DNA of 64,000 nt from Branchipolynoe longqiensis (GCA_030323885.1 CM059187.1:122851593-122915592), one strand, 5' to 3'; numbered from the stretch's first letter, positions 1 through 11,112 are shown. The notes: generated from the letters alone by a model not told the origin. Made by a program: numbers and translations.

Positions 1-99
1 GATGACCTAATGGATAGAGGTAACTAGCCGGTGACTTAGTGGCTGGGGAGTAGGCCTAGATGGGATATTCGGGCTTATTATACCAGTATAATGGCATAT

Positions 100-333
100 A
101 TGTATATATATATATATCTGCTATGTAGTGCATTATTGAAATACATTCCCTTCTCAGTTTGCACTGCAGTTACATATCCAATACCCATCATCGATATGCT
201 TCCCATTACATTAATATTTTCCCATGGTGGCGCCACCTGCGATGAATACTGAAACGAAGTTCTCTGCACTGTGCCCCAGAATTATAGCCACTTGTGCAGA
301 CATACATAAGTGGTTATAATTAAGATATGTACC

Positions 334-364
<31 letters not shown>

Positions 365-384
365 CATATGCATATATATATGTA
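100..384. repeat. AT microsatellites around unique AT-rich DNA
   Basis: Alternating TA runs lie at about 100-117 and 337-384. Between them is about 220 bp in which I recognise nothing. The short ORFs here are low-complexity Tyr/Ile runs from TA translation, not genes. Confidence 0.9.
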
Positions 385-584
385 AAGTTTTACAATTACA
401 TGAGCCTCACAGATGATATTCTCACGCATATTCGACGCACCACCTACTGTCGTCAGTCTTAATCTCATTGCTCCAACTTATAGCATAATATAGTAGAAGG
501 GTGGTCAGGAAAAGCATTACCTGTGTCATATTATATTTATAACATCGCTATATTGCAATATAATTACTATATATATTCCAAGAG

Positions 585-777
585 GAATATATTTACATAT
601 ATACGTACCTATATACATAGGTATACATATAAACATGTATATCCATAGATATGTTATATATGTATATATATATATGTACGCGTATACATGTAATAGAATA
701 CATGATGTATTGGATGTACAATAGCCGATGATACAAATCAATGTGCTCTAGAGGCGCCCTTAAATCAAACCAACTTT

Positions 778-823
<46 letters not shown>
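585..823. repeat. (TA)n/(TACA)n microsatellite cluster
   Basis: Degenerate TATA/TACATA tracts culminate in a long TA run at 780-820. A MITE begins immediately after, with TA at its border. Confidence 0.9.
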
Positions 824-1000
824 CAGTAAACCTCTGGATACTGACCCCTGCACAGATCGACCACTCCCCTACATCGATCCCTTTATTTGGGTCCCAACAA
901 TAAAATTGTAAGGATATTCTAACTCTCTAAACCGACCACCTCCCGAATTGGACCACTTAAAGTCGGTCCCATGGTCGGTCGATTTAGAGAGGTTTTACTG
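824..1000 (+). mobile_element. pogo/Tigger-like MITE, copy 1
   Basis: This 177-bp element has terminal inverted repeats of about 24 bp (CAGTAAACCTCT at the left, AGAGAGGTTTTACTG at the right) and is flanked by TA on both sides. Three further copies lie at 7611-7801, 10935-11112 and 16178-16345. A CAGT terminus plus a TA target is typical of pogo/Tigger-type Tc1/mariner elements. It has no coding capacity. The superfamily is inferred from the termini only. Confidence 0.8.
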
Positions 1001-1196
1001 TATACATATGCATATACACAGACGGAGATATATATATACACAACTTAACAACGTTCATGGCGGGATAACACGTTTTCTCAAATAACATTTTATAAAGGCA
1101 CTAAAGTATCAGCAGGCGGAAAAGTAGCGCTAGTGTTTCTACACGCGTTGTCTCCGTTCACAAACGCACAGACAGTGACGTGAAGGTCATAAGAAG

Positions 1197-1690
1197 ATGC
1201 TTCTTTTGCAGTGGAGGGGGCGTGAGGTGGGTGGGTGGAGGGGCGGGGTATTCTGCTCAGTGTTGACGTGTTTAGTGTTATGGCGTAGTTTGGGCGCGTG
1301 GCGTCGGGTAGGCAACGGGTGTGCTGGAGGCGTGTTTGTAATGCACTTGTCACAGACACGGCTTGGCTTGCAGTCGGGGGCTTGTTAGGGCGGGGTGGTG
1401 TTGTGGTCTGGGGGTGGGGGTGGCTGGTGGGGGTGGGAGAGAGCAGTGAAGGTGGGAGAGAGTGGAAATGTGGGGGGGGGGGGGGAGGAGGGTGGCAGGG
1501 TGTGGTGGGTTGTGTGTGGGAGCGTATGTGGTGTGACGGAGGACGGGGCGAGGAGGGGCAGGGCAGGGTGGGGAAGGGCATGGCAGGGCGGGGCGGGGCA
1601 GGGCAGGGCAGAACAGGGCAAGATAGGGAAGGGTAGGACAGGGCAGAGCAGAGCAGGGAAGGGCAGGGTGGGGCATCGTAGGACAAATGT
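1197..1690. repeat. G-rich tract with GGGCA minisatellite
   Basis: The plus strand is strongly G-rich. It includes a G run near 1471-1486 and degenerate GGGCA/GGGCG pentamers at about 1555-1680. Many G-tracts could fold as G-quadruplexes. Long ORFs on both strands here are compositional artefacts (Pro/Ser/Cys or Gly/Trp repeats). A short AT/AC microsatellite follows at 1700-1742. Confidence 0.85.
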
Positions 1691-1703
1691 GTATCTTCAG
1701 GAT

Positions 1704-1744
<41 letters not shown>

Positions 1745-1905
1745 GTATGATGTGCGTTTCTGAAGGTTCATATTATGTTGAACTAGGTCTCTTTACAAGC
1801 TCAGTCAGACCAGAAAGAATGTCACTTTCCTACATCCGTTGGAGCACAACATTGGTTGTTCGACCTCTAGTGGGTTATCATCGCCCACTCGGAGCCTCGT
1901 TCGTG

Positions 1906-1992
1906 GTGAGCAGGTCAAGAGCAGATCAGGAACAGCTCAGAAGCAGGTCAGTATCAGGTCAGGAACAGGTCAGGAACAGGTCAGGAGCAATC
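1906..1992. repeat. short CAGGTCAGGAA minisatellite
   Basis: About seven degenerate tandem units of 10-12 bp read as AGGTCAGGAAC. The DNA from here to about 2550 is G-rich. A C run lies at about 2508-2518, and I recognise nothing else there. Confidence 0.75.
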
Positions 1993-2559
1993 TCACACTG
2001 CGAGTCCGGCGGGCCGTCGTCTCCAGGGGCGGGTGTCCGGTGATGAGAGGTGAGTCTGTGTGCGGGGAGTGGTTGTGGGGGAGGGGAAAGGGGTGGCTGG
2101 GGCGGTGGGCGCGGAAGGGGGTGCAACAATCCCTCATCGGCCGCCTGTGTAAAAACAGTGGCGCCAACAGCTGCGGGTGTAACTGTCAGAGATGGTACCT
2201 CCTCATCCAGCACCAAACCGTGGTGGGTGGGGACGGGGGGTGGCTGGGTTGAGCTACTCGCCGGGGTCAGGGGTAATACACCTGGCGGCCGGAAGCGTCG
2301 GCTTATCGTGGGGGGTTGTATGGTATGGAGGCGCATACCTGGGCGGGTGGGGAGCGTGCTGCTTAGTAAACACAGGAGCCTACACCGGGGTATGAGTGTT
2401 AGTGTGTAGATAAGTAGAGATAAGTATAGATAACACAGGAGCGCCATGGTGAACTCTAGCCGGGTCGTGTCCTGTAGGATATCTGCCGGTGTAAGACGAA
2501 ACAAAGACCCCCCCCCCCCGACCCGCCCACGGTGGTTGTGTAATCTGAAGGCTTGGTGT

Positions 2560-3726
2560 ATTGCTTATAGCTCAGGGATCATATAGCTCAGTGATAACTC
2601 AGAGATCATATAGCGCAGTGACAGCTCAGTTATATCTAAGTGATTATATAGCTCAGTGATAGCTCAGTTGGACTTATAGCTCAGTTATAGCTGAGTGATC
2701 ATGTAGCTCAGTGATAGCCCAGACATCATGTAGCTCAGTGATAACTCAGTTATAGCTCAGTTATAGCTCAGTGGTCATATAGCTCAGTGATCGCTCAGTT
2801 CTAAGTAAGTGATTATGAAGCTCAGTGATACTGATAGCTCAGTTATAGCTAAGTGATTATATAGCTCAGGGATAGCTCACTGATTGCCCAGAGATCATAT
2901 AGCTCAGTGGTAGCTTAGTTACAGATCAGTTATAGCTCAGTGATCATATAGCTCAGTGATAGCCCAGAGATCATATATTGATAGCTCAGTTAAACTTATA
3001 GCTAAGTGATTATATAGCTCAGTGATAGCTCAGTTATAGCTCAGTGATCATATAGTTCAGTGATCATATCGCTCAGTGATGGCCCAGAGATGATATAGCT
3101 CAGTGATAGCTCAGTTATTGCTAAGTGATTATATAGCTCAGTTATACTTATAGCTCAGTTATACTTATATCTCAGTTATACTTATAGCTCAGTGATCATA
3201 TAGCTCATTTATAGCTCAGTTATAGCTCAATGATAGCCCAGAGATCATATAGCTCAGTGATAGCTCAGTTATAGCTAAGTGATTATATATCTCAGTGATA
3301 GCTCAGTTATAGCTCAGTTATAGCTCAGTTATCATATAGCTCAGTGATAGCTCAGTTATAGCTCAGTTACAGATTAGTGATCATATAGCTCAGTGATAGC
3401 TCAGAGATCATATAGCTCAGTTACATCTCAGTTATAGCTCAGGGATCATATAGCTCAGTGATCATATAGCTCGTTATAGCTCAGTTATACCTCAGTGATC
3501 ATATAGCTCAGTTATAGCTCAGTGCTCATAGAGCTCAGTTATAGATCAGTGATCATATACCTCAGAGATAGCTCAGTTATAGTTCAGTGATCATATATAT
3601 CAGTGATCATATAGCTCAGTGATCATATAGCTCAGTTTTAGCTCAGTGATCATATAGCTCAGAGATAGCTCAGTTATAGCTCAGTGATCATATAGCTCAG
3701 TTATAGCTCTGTGATCATATAGCTCA
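2560..3726. repeat. AGCTCAGTGATCATAT satellite array
   Basis: This is 1.17 kb of short, irregular tandem repeats combining three modules: 'atagctcagtgatcat', 'atagctcagtt' and 'agcccagagatcat'. Modules are 9-20 bp and shuffled, with no single fixed period. There are no unique spacers, so it is not a CRISPR array. There is no coding potential. Confidence 0.95.
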
Positions 3727-3829
3727 GAGTTTCATGATATACGGTCGCTCATGATAACTGGACCTGCTACTACTACTACAACTACTACTATTACTACTAT
3801 TACTAATAATATTAGTAGTATGAGCAGAC

Positions 3830-4143
3830 GCACGGACATCGTGAAGTACACTTCCGGTCACGGATTTCGATTTCCGGTCGAGTAAAACTAATGACTTACA
3901 ACATTGATACTTGTCATTTCCTAGCCTGGCGCTTGGCATTACTACTAATACTAGGATAGGGCAAGGACTGGTTAGCTCAGTATCAGGATAATGTGACTGA
4001 GTGGGAAATATGGGTCATGCTCCCAGTGGACCTGGACTCGGAGTGGGGCAGCACTACAAAGTCACCATGAATACACACTGTCAAGAGTCTGTATCCGTCC
4101 TGACATGATCTTATATGTTGCTAGGATGTAAAACAACAACGAA
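3830..4143 (+). mobile_element. SINE-A copy with decayed tRNA-like head
   Basis: The body matches the window's commonest SINE: the tRNA-like B-box region (tttccggtcgagt), 'ttgatacttgtc', 'ggatagggcaaggactgg', 'gcagcacta-aaagtcacca' and a tail 'ggatgtaaaacaacaac'. The A-box part is eroded. An ACT trinucleotide run precedes it at about 3772-3812. Confidence 0.8.
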
Positions 4144-4212
4144 CATACGAAGAGACTTCCGGTCATGGAGTTATATTTCAAATAAGTCCACCAAGGGTGG
4201 ATATGTAGATAA

Positions 4213-4572
4213 TGGTTTGGTCGTTGGAGTTTTACTTCCTGGCAACATCTAAGATGTAGCTAATGCACTGCACATGATCTATGCCACACTTGTTTTTGGG
4301 GATGTCTGATTGCTTGTAGATGGTTTGTAAGTCCTTTCGAACCATCGATGGTTCGTAGGACTTGTGACAGTGCACCACTCATGGCATCTTTATAGTGCTG
4401 CTCGACTGGAAGGTCTCACCCGGTCAGATTGTATTGTCTTTACAAAATCCTAGTAATACCGGGTGTCAAGATAGGGAGAGACAGGTATCAATTTGGTAAA
4501 CCTTGAGGCTGATTCAGTTCAGGTTCGATTCCAAACCCTCTCAGGTGGGAAGCGGACGCTCAAACCTCAATT
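4213..4572 (-). mobile_element. degenerate SINE-A copy, reverse orientation
   Basis: It begins with the reverse-complement tail 'gttggagttttacttcctgg'. The 'tttatagtgctgc' block and an eroded tRNA-like head near 4520-4570 follow. It is heavily diverged, so it is an old insertion. Confidence 0.65.
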
Positions 4573-4590
4573 GACAATGCAATCTGGTTT

Positions 4591-4697
4591 GTTAAAGTTG
4601 CATAGCCGGATGAAAGCATGACATTTCCAGAATCAAAACCCAAATTTCATCCTTTAGCTTCGATACTGATGCATTTGTTGTTGCCTGGATGTGCACA
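4591..4697 (+). mobile_element. truncated TTAA-MITE fragment
   Basis: It starts at TTAAAGTTGCATAGCCGGATG, the terminus of the 350-bp TTAA-MITE family, and is lost after about 105 bp where the next TIR element begins. Confidence 0.6.
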
Positions 4698-5003
4698 CTA
4701 AAGCCCAGTACACACCTCCCGTATAAAACCTAAAACTGCCCGTTTCGCGACAAAGTTTGAGGTTTAGTCAGTTTCAGTCTTTAGGTATGTGACCCCCTAT
4801 CACACCAGAGCCTCTGATTCACGACTTAAAACTCAGTTTCAGGTTTTATACGGGAGGTGTGTACCGGGTTTTATAAGATTCGAAAAATGAATCAGGCAGT
4901 TTTAGTCGGGAAACGTGACGGGTCGGGTTGTAATGGGTACCGTCAAGGCAGTCAGTTTTAGCGCGTGAATCGTATATGGGAGGTGTGTACCAGGTTTAAG
5001 TCA
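4698..5003. mobile_element. TIR element with an extra internal terminus
   Basis: The left end (CAGTACACACCTCCCGTATA at about 4707) is inverted at the right end near 4976-5000 and again inside at about 4843-4868 (TATACGGGAGGTGTGTACC). The element therefore carries three copies of its terminal motif, suggesting a solo end joined to a full short element. It has no coding capacity. Confidence 0.65.
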
Positions 5004-5059
5004 ATTGAATAGAGTATGTGCCGGGTTCTCTAGATGCCATAGGAAGGACTGAAGATGAG

Positions 5060-5290
5060 ACCCAGCACGCCGGGTCAGAGCTACCGGCTTACTCAGAGGA
5101 AGGCGGGAATGGTAGGCCTACCCCTTCACTATAGAACCTATACTTTAAAGTCACTGTGCACCTATAACCACATGCCTCCTGATAATCAAACTTGGTGAGT
5201 TTATCGCCATACATTTGTTGTTGATGTATATCAAAGTAAAATTGTCGTAGCAAATATTTGACATGAGATAAAATACCATTCACTGTATCA
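5060..5290. repeat. diverged dispersed repeat, member 1
   Basis: The segment around 5155-5205 (acctataaccacatgcctcc then tgataatcaaacttgg) resembles 17770-17820. Flanking parts also look related. The family is unknown. Confidence 0.4.
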
Positions 5291-5332
5291 CCAACTCCTC
5301 CTACCTTCCGCCTTGTAAGCTGTAGATGTGAC

Positions 5333-6511
5333 CTGGTGTAGGACGTTCAAAACACTACCCCGTTCAAAACACTATGGTAGTGTTTTGAACCTAAGTTCAA
5401 AACACTATGGTAGTGTTTTGAGCTTACGTTCAAAGCATTACTGTTAAGTTCAAAACACTACCCCGACGTATTACGTCCAAAAGACTACCCAAGTTCAAAA
5501 CACTAGCACGATACGACATTGGGGACAGTAGTGCCACAAAATGTAACCTACTGGTACATAGTGGCATATGCGGACCGTACTATGGCGGTTGAAGCACATA
5601 CTAGGAGTTTTATGTCCTGGCAACATCTAAGGTCATATCGGGATGCAGGTACTAGTAGTACACACTGATAGCGCTCTGGCCTCTGCATCACGTATTAGTA
5701 TACACTGCTAGTGCTGTGGCGTTTAACAATGTGTCAGTAGAATGTGCTGATGGTGCTCTGGCGTTTGAAGAACATATTCGTAGTATATGCTGCATACTTC
5801 CCCACCCTTCTTCATACTTCCTTAGCTTATTGCATACAGCCCCACTCTACTGCCTAGTGCAACATCGGATGTGGTGGCCTAATCGGTAGAGCGTGGGCCT
5901 CACATCTGGAAGGTCGGGAGTTCGGTTCCCAGTCGAGTCAAACCAATGACTTTAAAATTGATACTTGTCGCTTCCTAGCCTGGCATTCGGCATTAATAGC
6001 ATAGGGCAAGGACTGGTTAGCTCAGTGTCAGGATAATGTGACTGAGTGGGGTATCGGGACATGGTGCCTGTGGCCTGATTTCCCAGTGGGCAGCACTATA
6101 AAGTTGCCATGAGTGTGCACTGTCACATGTCGCTACCCATCCTGGTATGACCTTAGATGTTGCTAGGATGTAAAACAACAACCAACAACAACCCCAACTG
6201 CCCCACCGGACTGCATACTTCCTCACCTTACTGCACACTTCCTTACCCTACTGCATACTGCCCCACCCTACTGCATTCTTACCCACCTCAGTGAATACAC
6301 CCCCACCTTACTTCATACACAGCAATTATGGTCGTGTTTTGAAGTTAAAGGTAGTGTTCTGAACTTACGTATAGTGTTTTGAGAGTGGCCAAGGTAGTCT
6401 TTTGAACCTACCTTCAACTAGGTTGAATGCACTACCATAGTGTTTTGAACCTAGTTTGAAAACACTACCATAGTGTTTTTGTGGGGTAGTGTTTTCAACT
6501 TACTACACCGG
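5333..6511. mobile_element. TIR element with palindromic subterminal repeats
   Basis: The left end CTGGTGTAGGACGTT and the right end, read inverted as CCGGTGTAGTAAGTT, form TIRs that continue into AAAACACTACCCC. Both ends carry repeated palindromes in which CAAAACACTATGG is followed by its inverse. They lie at 5346-5470 on the left and 6335-6500 on the right. The ~1.18-kb body contains a SINE-A fragment (about 5603-5655, minus) and a fuller SINE-A. No transposase ORF remains. The superfamily is unknown. Confidence 0.7.
5865..6197 (+). mobile_element. SINE-A, near full length
   Basis: The tRNA-like head has A box TGGCCTAATCGG and B-box region GAGTTCGGTTCCC, internal RNA polymerase III promoter sites in this class. 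The SINE-A body follows, ending in 'gatgtaaaacaacaacc'. It sits inside the 5333-6511 element and therefore inserted later. Confidence 0.9.
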
Positions 6512-7062
6512 CATGCTGTGTCTCACTCTCAACCTCAATCCATCATGAGGAACCAGTGGAACTCAGAACACACATATTATTGTCTGAGGTTGTCTGATAT
6601 AAAATATCGTCGAAGACTCCCCAAAACAAAAGCCTTACAATTATTGTATATCCAATATTATCTTCCGTGCTAAGACTAGTAAGAGTAACTCCCCTGATAG
6701 TCTGAACTGTCCTGTGTACTTTCTCTCCGCCGCGACTGTACCAGAAGTCCCTGTCTCATCCGCCGTGCTGCCGCAAATGCTCTAGCGACGACTAAGGATT
6801 GTGAGATGATGCGTGGTGATTTCAGAGCAGCTCCACAAAGGGAAGACTAATTGGATCGTTGTGGCGCCGATATGCCTCGACAGCAGCTTCAACGGTGTCA
6901 GATCAGAGAGGTCCGCAGTGTGGTGATGGCAGTAAGAGCCTGCGACATTGTAGGCTGAGCTGGTTGTTAAGCAAGACAACCCCGCACCCCCCACTCCACC
7001 CTCACCCCAACTCCTAACTACCACCACTACCACCGTCCCACCTGTCATGCATGCTGTGTTTG
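6512..7062. other. no recognisable feature
   Basis: This is 550 bp of mixed-composition sequence. I see no repeat family, TIR or credible coding region. Confidence 0.5.
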
Positions 7063-7421
7063 TTTATTGGAAGGTAACCATGCCAAAAGCAGCCAGATAG
7101 CACACCACACAGCTACATACAAGCCTATGATATATAAATAGGAGTAGGCTAGTCTAGTAATAAGAGTAGAAAAAATAAAGCACATATATGCCAAGAAAAT
7201 CCCAAAATATTAACATACACTACTAACCAGACCAACCAACTATCTATCTGCTACTGAAATACGGGCAATCAAATACCTTATCAGCAGCTACTGTGTGATA
7301 AGACAACACCAACACTACAGCTGGCCAGCATTGAAAACAAGCCTGAATACCCAGGCTTATATGCTATGGACAGTATAAATACAGCCTCAATACAAAAATT
7401 AAATAAACAAATAAAAAATTG
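7063..7421 (+). mobile_element. 5'-truncated LINE 3' end
   Basis: This is the reverse-complement equivalent of 33190-33545, the last ~350 bp of the LINE at 33-39 kb. Shared blocks include 'ccatgccaaaag-agccagata' and 'ctatggacagtataaata'. It ends in an A-rich tail at 7391-7421. 5' truncation with an A-rich tail is the classic LINE insertion signature. Confidence 0.85.
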
Positions 7422-7494
7422 GGGTTTTGCGCCCTAGGAACATATATATGGATAGTGATAAGCCCGTTATCGCATGTAATAATACCTGGAGTGG

Positions 7495-7560
7495 GTGGCA
7501 CTACCCCTCCCCCCTCCCCGGGGTCGGGGGGGGGGGGGTACCAGCAGGCTCCCCCGCCTC
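7495..7560. repeat. C/G homopolymer-rich tract
   Basis: A CCCCTCCCC block is followed by a G run. It could form a hairpin or G-quadruplex. ORFs crossing it are artefacts. Confidence 0.6.
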
Positions 7561-7610
7561 CTACGCGGGGCCTCTCCTCCACTAGCTCGGAGGAATCATA
7601 TACATACATC

Positions 7611-7801
7611 GAGTAAAACCTCTCTAAATCGACCGACCATGGAACTGACCTTATATGGTCGATTTAGGGAGCTAGTCGGTTTAGGGAGTCTTTATATTGT
7701 CACAATGGTATTTTATGGGCGATAGTTTGGGACCGAAATAAAGCGATCGATATCGGGGAATGGTCGGTCTGTGGAGGTGGTCAGTTAGAGAGGTTTTACT
7801 G
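7611..7801 (-). mobile_element. pogo/Tigger-like MITE, copy 2
   Basis: Same family as 824-1000 but in opposite orientation. The ends read (C)AGTAAAACCTCTCTAAATC and AGAGAGGTTTTACTG, and TA follows the right end. Confidence 0.8.
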
Positions 7802-7825
7802 TATGTATATGAATATATATATATA

Positions 7826-8040
7826 CCAATTTGTGACAGTGCACACTCATGGAGATGGCGACTTCATAGCGCCGCGCCACTGTGATACCGTGATGTGGCA
7901 CTATGACCTGATGTCCCCCTCAGTCAGATTATCGTTAGTCAGGTTTCTCTCTATCCTAGTACGTAGTAGTACGATTGCCAAGTATCGGACAGGGTACAGA
8001 CAAGTATCGATTATCCAAGACTTTGGTTTGACTTGAGGGT
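7826..8040 (-). mobile_element. truncated SINE-A copy
   Basis: It starts inside the body (ttgtgacagtgcacactcat) and runs to the region next to the tRNA-like head (tttggtttgacttgag). Internal blocks are scrambled and diverged. Confidence 0.65.
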
Positions 8041-8490
8041 CACTGTGATTAAACACACTTGTCCGGGTTACTTAGGACCTTGTGGATAAATGATTCACTA
8101 GCGGCTAGGCCCTGTTTGTCTTACACTCACATCACATCAAACTAGTTATCAAACCGTCCGACGCCGTTCTAAGACGGGCTGTGGTCAGGGTAGAACGTGG
8201 CTGCAAGACAATTTTGGGTATGCTCAAAGGTCTGAAGCAGCATTCCATTCTGGCCCATCTATTCCTTTCGTAAACAGACTGTAAAAAGTTGCTACTACGT
8301 CCATTCCGTTCGCACACAGTTTGAACCCGTTCAGCAATATTTTCAAGAACGTAGTGGGAACTAGTTTGGTGTGATGCGGGTATAAAGTGTGCAGTTCTGA
8401 TTGTGTCAGTTATGTGTGGACATCTTGTCAAACATAATCGCGTGTCCTGTTAGCATGTTCCTCAAAACCAGGATTATATACCAAAAGGAC

Positions 8491-8812
8491 CGGACATGGT
8501 GAATGAATCGGTGGAGCACATGCTTCACGGGTGAAAGGTCGGGAGTTCGCATCCCAGCCGAGTCAAATCAATAACTTGCAAAATTGATACTTGTCGCTAC
8601 CGAGCCTGCCGCTTTGCATTAATAGGATAGGACAAGGACTGGTTAGCATGGTATCATGATAATGTGTCTGTGTTGGATATCGGGTCATGCTGACGGCAGC
8701 AGCTCTCCCACTGGTGCAGCACTATAAAGTCACCATGAGTACACACTATCACAAACCGGTACCCGTCCAGATATGACCTTAGATGTTGCTATGACGTAAA
8801 ACAACAAAAACA
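8491..8812 (+). mobile_element. SINE-A, near full length, diverged head
   Basis: The tRNA-like head begins at cggacatggtgaatgaatcg, with B-box region gggagttcgcatccc. The complete body ends in 'gacgtaaaacaacaaaaac'. Confidence 0.85.
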
Positions 8813-8815
8813 GAT

Positions 8816-9490
8816 ATAGCAAAGGTAAATTTGAGTAACCAAACTGTGAATGGGAATTAGGGTGTGTGTGTGTGTGGGTGGGGGGTTTGGTGTTACGTTC
8901 TAGTAATGTCTGACGACGGGTAGGGCGTTTTGCGTTCTAGTAACATGTGAGGACGGACACAAGATATATATATATATATATATTAATGACGCAGCACATT
9001 CCTGCTTGCTTTATAGTGTGACCCCGTGTTCGTACCCTGCCACTGGCACCATTACCAACTGTAACGCTCACATACAATAATCCCGGTACTTCACTGTGCA
9101 GATAAGCGCTGAGCCCTCTATAAGCTTGTGTGCTACTCCTAGTCGTCCAGCTCTATAGATAAGCAGATAAGCCATGAGAGTGAGATCCACCCCGGGATCA
9201 GAGGTGCCTGGCCGGGCATGCGCCGCCGGGGAGACCCCAGCGTCCATCACCGGCTCGCCCCACCTGTGGCGGCTGTCCCCTAACTCACGCCGAGCGTTAC
9301 GCCACCTGGAGGCGTAGCATTCAGCGGATACCTGGCGGCTGCTTACATCCCACTTAGTGCAGCCCGCCTAGAGTGGGGGTGAGGGGGTGGGGCGGGGTGA
9401 GGGGGGATTGGGGGAGTGGGGGGAATGGAAACCCACTTCCAAATAGCTTACCTAACCTAAGTTTCACCAACCGCAAACAAAGATCACCTA
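8816..9490. other. no recognisable feature; short microsatellites
   Basis: It includes a TG run near 8862-8880, a TA run at about 8964-8983 and a G-rich tract at about 9370-9422. I see no gene or repeat family. Confidence 0.5.
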
Positions 9491-9493
9491 ATA

Positions 9494-10004
9494 CAGTATA
9501 ATCCCATTAAACCAAACTTGAAGGGACACGAGGAATTTGTTTGGATTAACCGATCATTGATTTAACCAAGCTTTGGCTTTGACTTTGACTTGGCTTTGGC
9601 AAAAACGCGGGTGGATTATGAATGTAATATACAATGTATGTGGACACTTTGATTATTGCTTTGCTTTGATTATATTATAACCCCGTTAAACCAAGATCAG
9701 TTAAACCAAACGATTGGTTAATCCAAACTTTTTTTGGCGGCCAGGCAAAATGCTACCATTTATCATATAAAAAAGTTGGTGTGGTCTCAGATGACCTTAT
9801 AACCACATACAAGTTTGGTTTAACCATACCGGAAGTCATCTGGGGTCCGACAATTTTGTTTGGATAAACCGTTAATTTGGATTAACCGACTTTGGTTTAA
9901 CCAACTTATTTATATGATAAATGGTATTTTGCCGGGCCGCCGAAAAAAGTTTGGATTAACCAATCGTTTGGTTTAACCGAGCTTGGTTTAACGGGGCTAT
10001 ACTG
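9494..10004 (+). mobile_element. composite pogo-like MITE, copy 1
   Basis: The outer ends CAGTATAATCCCATTAAACC and (inverted) CAGTATAGCCCCGTTAAACC are flanked by TA. A second left terminus (TATAACCCCGTTAAACCAAG) lies inside at about 9675. The unit is thus an extra left-end segment fused to a full ~320-bp element that is itself rich in GGTTTAACC/GGTTAATCC inverted motifs. The same architecture occurs at 31194-31673. Confidence 0.85.
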
Positions 10005-10037
10005 TAGATACTTACTTGGACGCGGCTAGTGAATGAG

Positions 10038-10097
10038 TGGTGTTGGTTGGTTGTTGGACTTTTACATCCTGGCAACATCTGAGGTCATATCAGGATA
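10038..10097 (-). mobile_element. SINE-A tail fragment
   Basis: It contains only the 3' part (gttggttgttgg, tttacatcctggcaacatct, gaggtcatatcaggat). The next TIR element follows directly and may have interrupted it. Confidence 0.75.
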
Positions 10098-10104
10098 GTT
10101 ATGT

Positions 10105-10487
10105 CAAAGACCCTATAATACTAAGACGGCTCACTCCCTATCTCTCCCATGGTAATGTAAATTTCGCATTGCCATCTTGTGGTCGGCTTGATCGGCCCAG
10201 CTGCTGGTTGGTGTTTCACATGTAAACACATACAATTATATTATACATGAGATAGGTAAGTATGAATATACATCAATATGAAATTGCTATGAACAAATAC
10301 ACATCATCATCAGCATCATAATAATCATCGCCATCATCACACATCTTTCACATTCATATATGCATTTATACATATAATATAGCAACTGTTTAACCAAGAG
10401 AACAGCCAGCGCACCAAGTGGTGGGTTTGATCATTTTGATTACACAGTACAGGCTATGTGAGCCGTCTTAGTATTATAGGGTCTTTG
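10105..10487. mobile_element. TIR element with 7-bp TSD
   Basis: The 383-bp element has perfect TIRs of about 28 bp, starting CAAAGACCCTATAATACTAA. It is flanked by direct repeats GTTATGT at 10098-10104 and 10488-10494. Termini and TSD length are closest to hAT-like elements, which normally have 8 bp. A lone terminus of the same family lies at about 15152-15170. It has no ORF of note. Confidence 0.8.
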
Positions 10488-10520
10488 GTTATGTGCTGTC
10501 TCACGATGCTCGACATGGAC
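10488..10520 (+). repeat. inverted duplicate of 13933-13972
   Basis: The stretch gttatgtgctgtctcacgat, continuing to 'gctcgacatggactc', recurs inverted at 13933-13972 with about one mismatch. Confidence 0.8.
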
Positions 10521-10589
10521 TCGGCAAAGCAAAGAAACAAGAGGTAAGAAGCATCTGCATTGCAAGCCACTGGACATATCCGGATAGCA

Positions 10590-10752
10590 ATCAGAGAACT
10601 AAGTTGAGCGCCTGCCAAGTTGAACATCTACCTCCCGTGTTGATAGGTCGTGGGATTCAAACACTGGTCGAGGCAAATCCATGACTTAAAAATTGATGAT
10701 TGTGTCGACCTAGTGCGGTGATTGGCGTTGCTAGGATAGGGCAAGGACAAGT
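10590..10752 (+). mobile_element. SINE-A 5' fragment
   Basis: It carries the tRNA-like head remnant (tcgtgggattcaaacactgg) and the first part of the body up to 'ggatagggcaaggac', then stops. Confidence 0.65.
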
Positions 10753-10934
10753 GGAATGCGGAAGAGCAATTATTTCTGATTGAAATTTCCGCTCTTTAAT
10801 CAACTGATGTACACAGCTTTTTGTTTATTTTTAATTGTGGAAGTTAATACTTATTGGAAAAGCATAATGATAATAGTAGTAGTATGGCTTTCTGATTATT
10901 TGTAATCAGATAATTCTTATGCGGGACACATATA

Positions 10935-11112
10935 CAGTAAAACCTCTCTAATCGACCGCCTCCACAGATCGATCACTCCCCTATATTGATCACATTAATT
11001 GGGTCCCAGTAATACCATTGTAAGGATATACTAAGTCCCTAAACCGACCACCTCCCTAATTCGACCACTTAAAGTCGGTCCCATGGTCGGTCGATTTAGA
11101 GAGGTTTTACTG
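10935..11112 (+). mobile_element. pogo/Tigger-like MITE, copy 3
   Basis: A 178-bp copy with both termini. TA precedes the left end. A retroposon tail (TCATCATCAT) abuts the right end directly. Confidence 0.85.

Noticed and set aside
1090..1715. Pro/Ser/Cys-rich ORFs of 121-207 codons
   Set aside because: They arise from the GGGCA/G-rich tract and its complement. Composition alone explains them.
2560..3726. Possible CRISPR-like array
   Set aside because: Repeats are contiguous and variable, with no unique spacers of fixed length. The sequence is eukaryotic satellite DNA.
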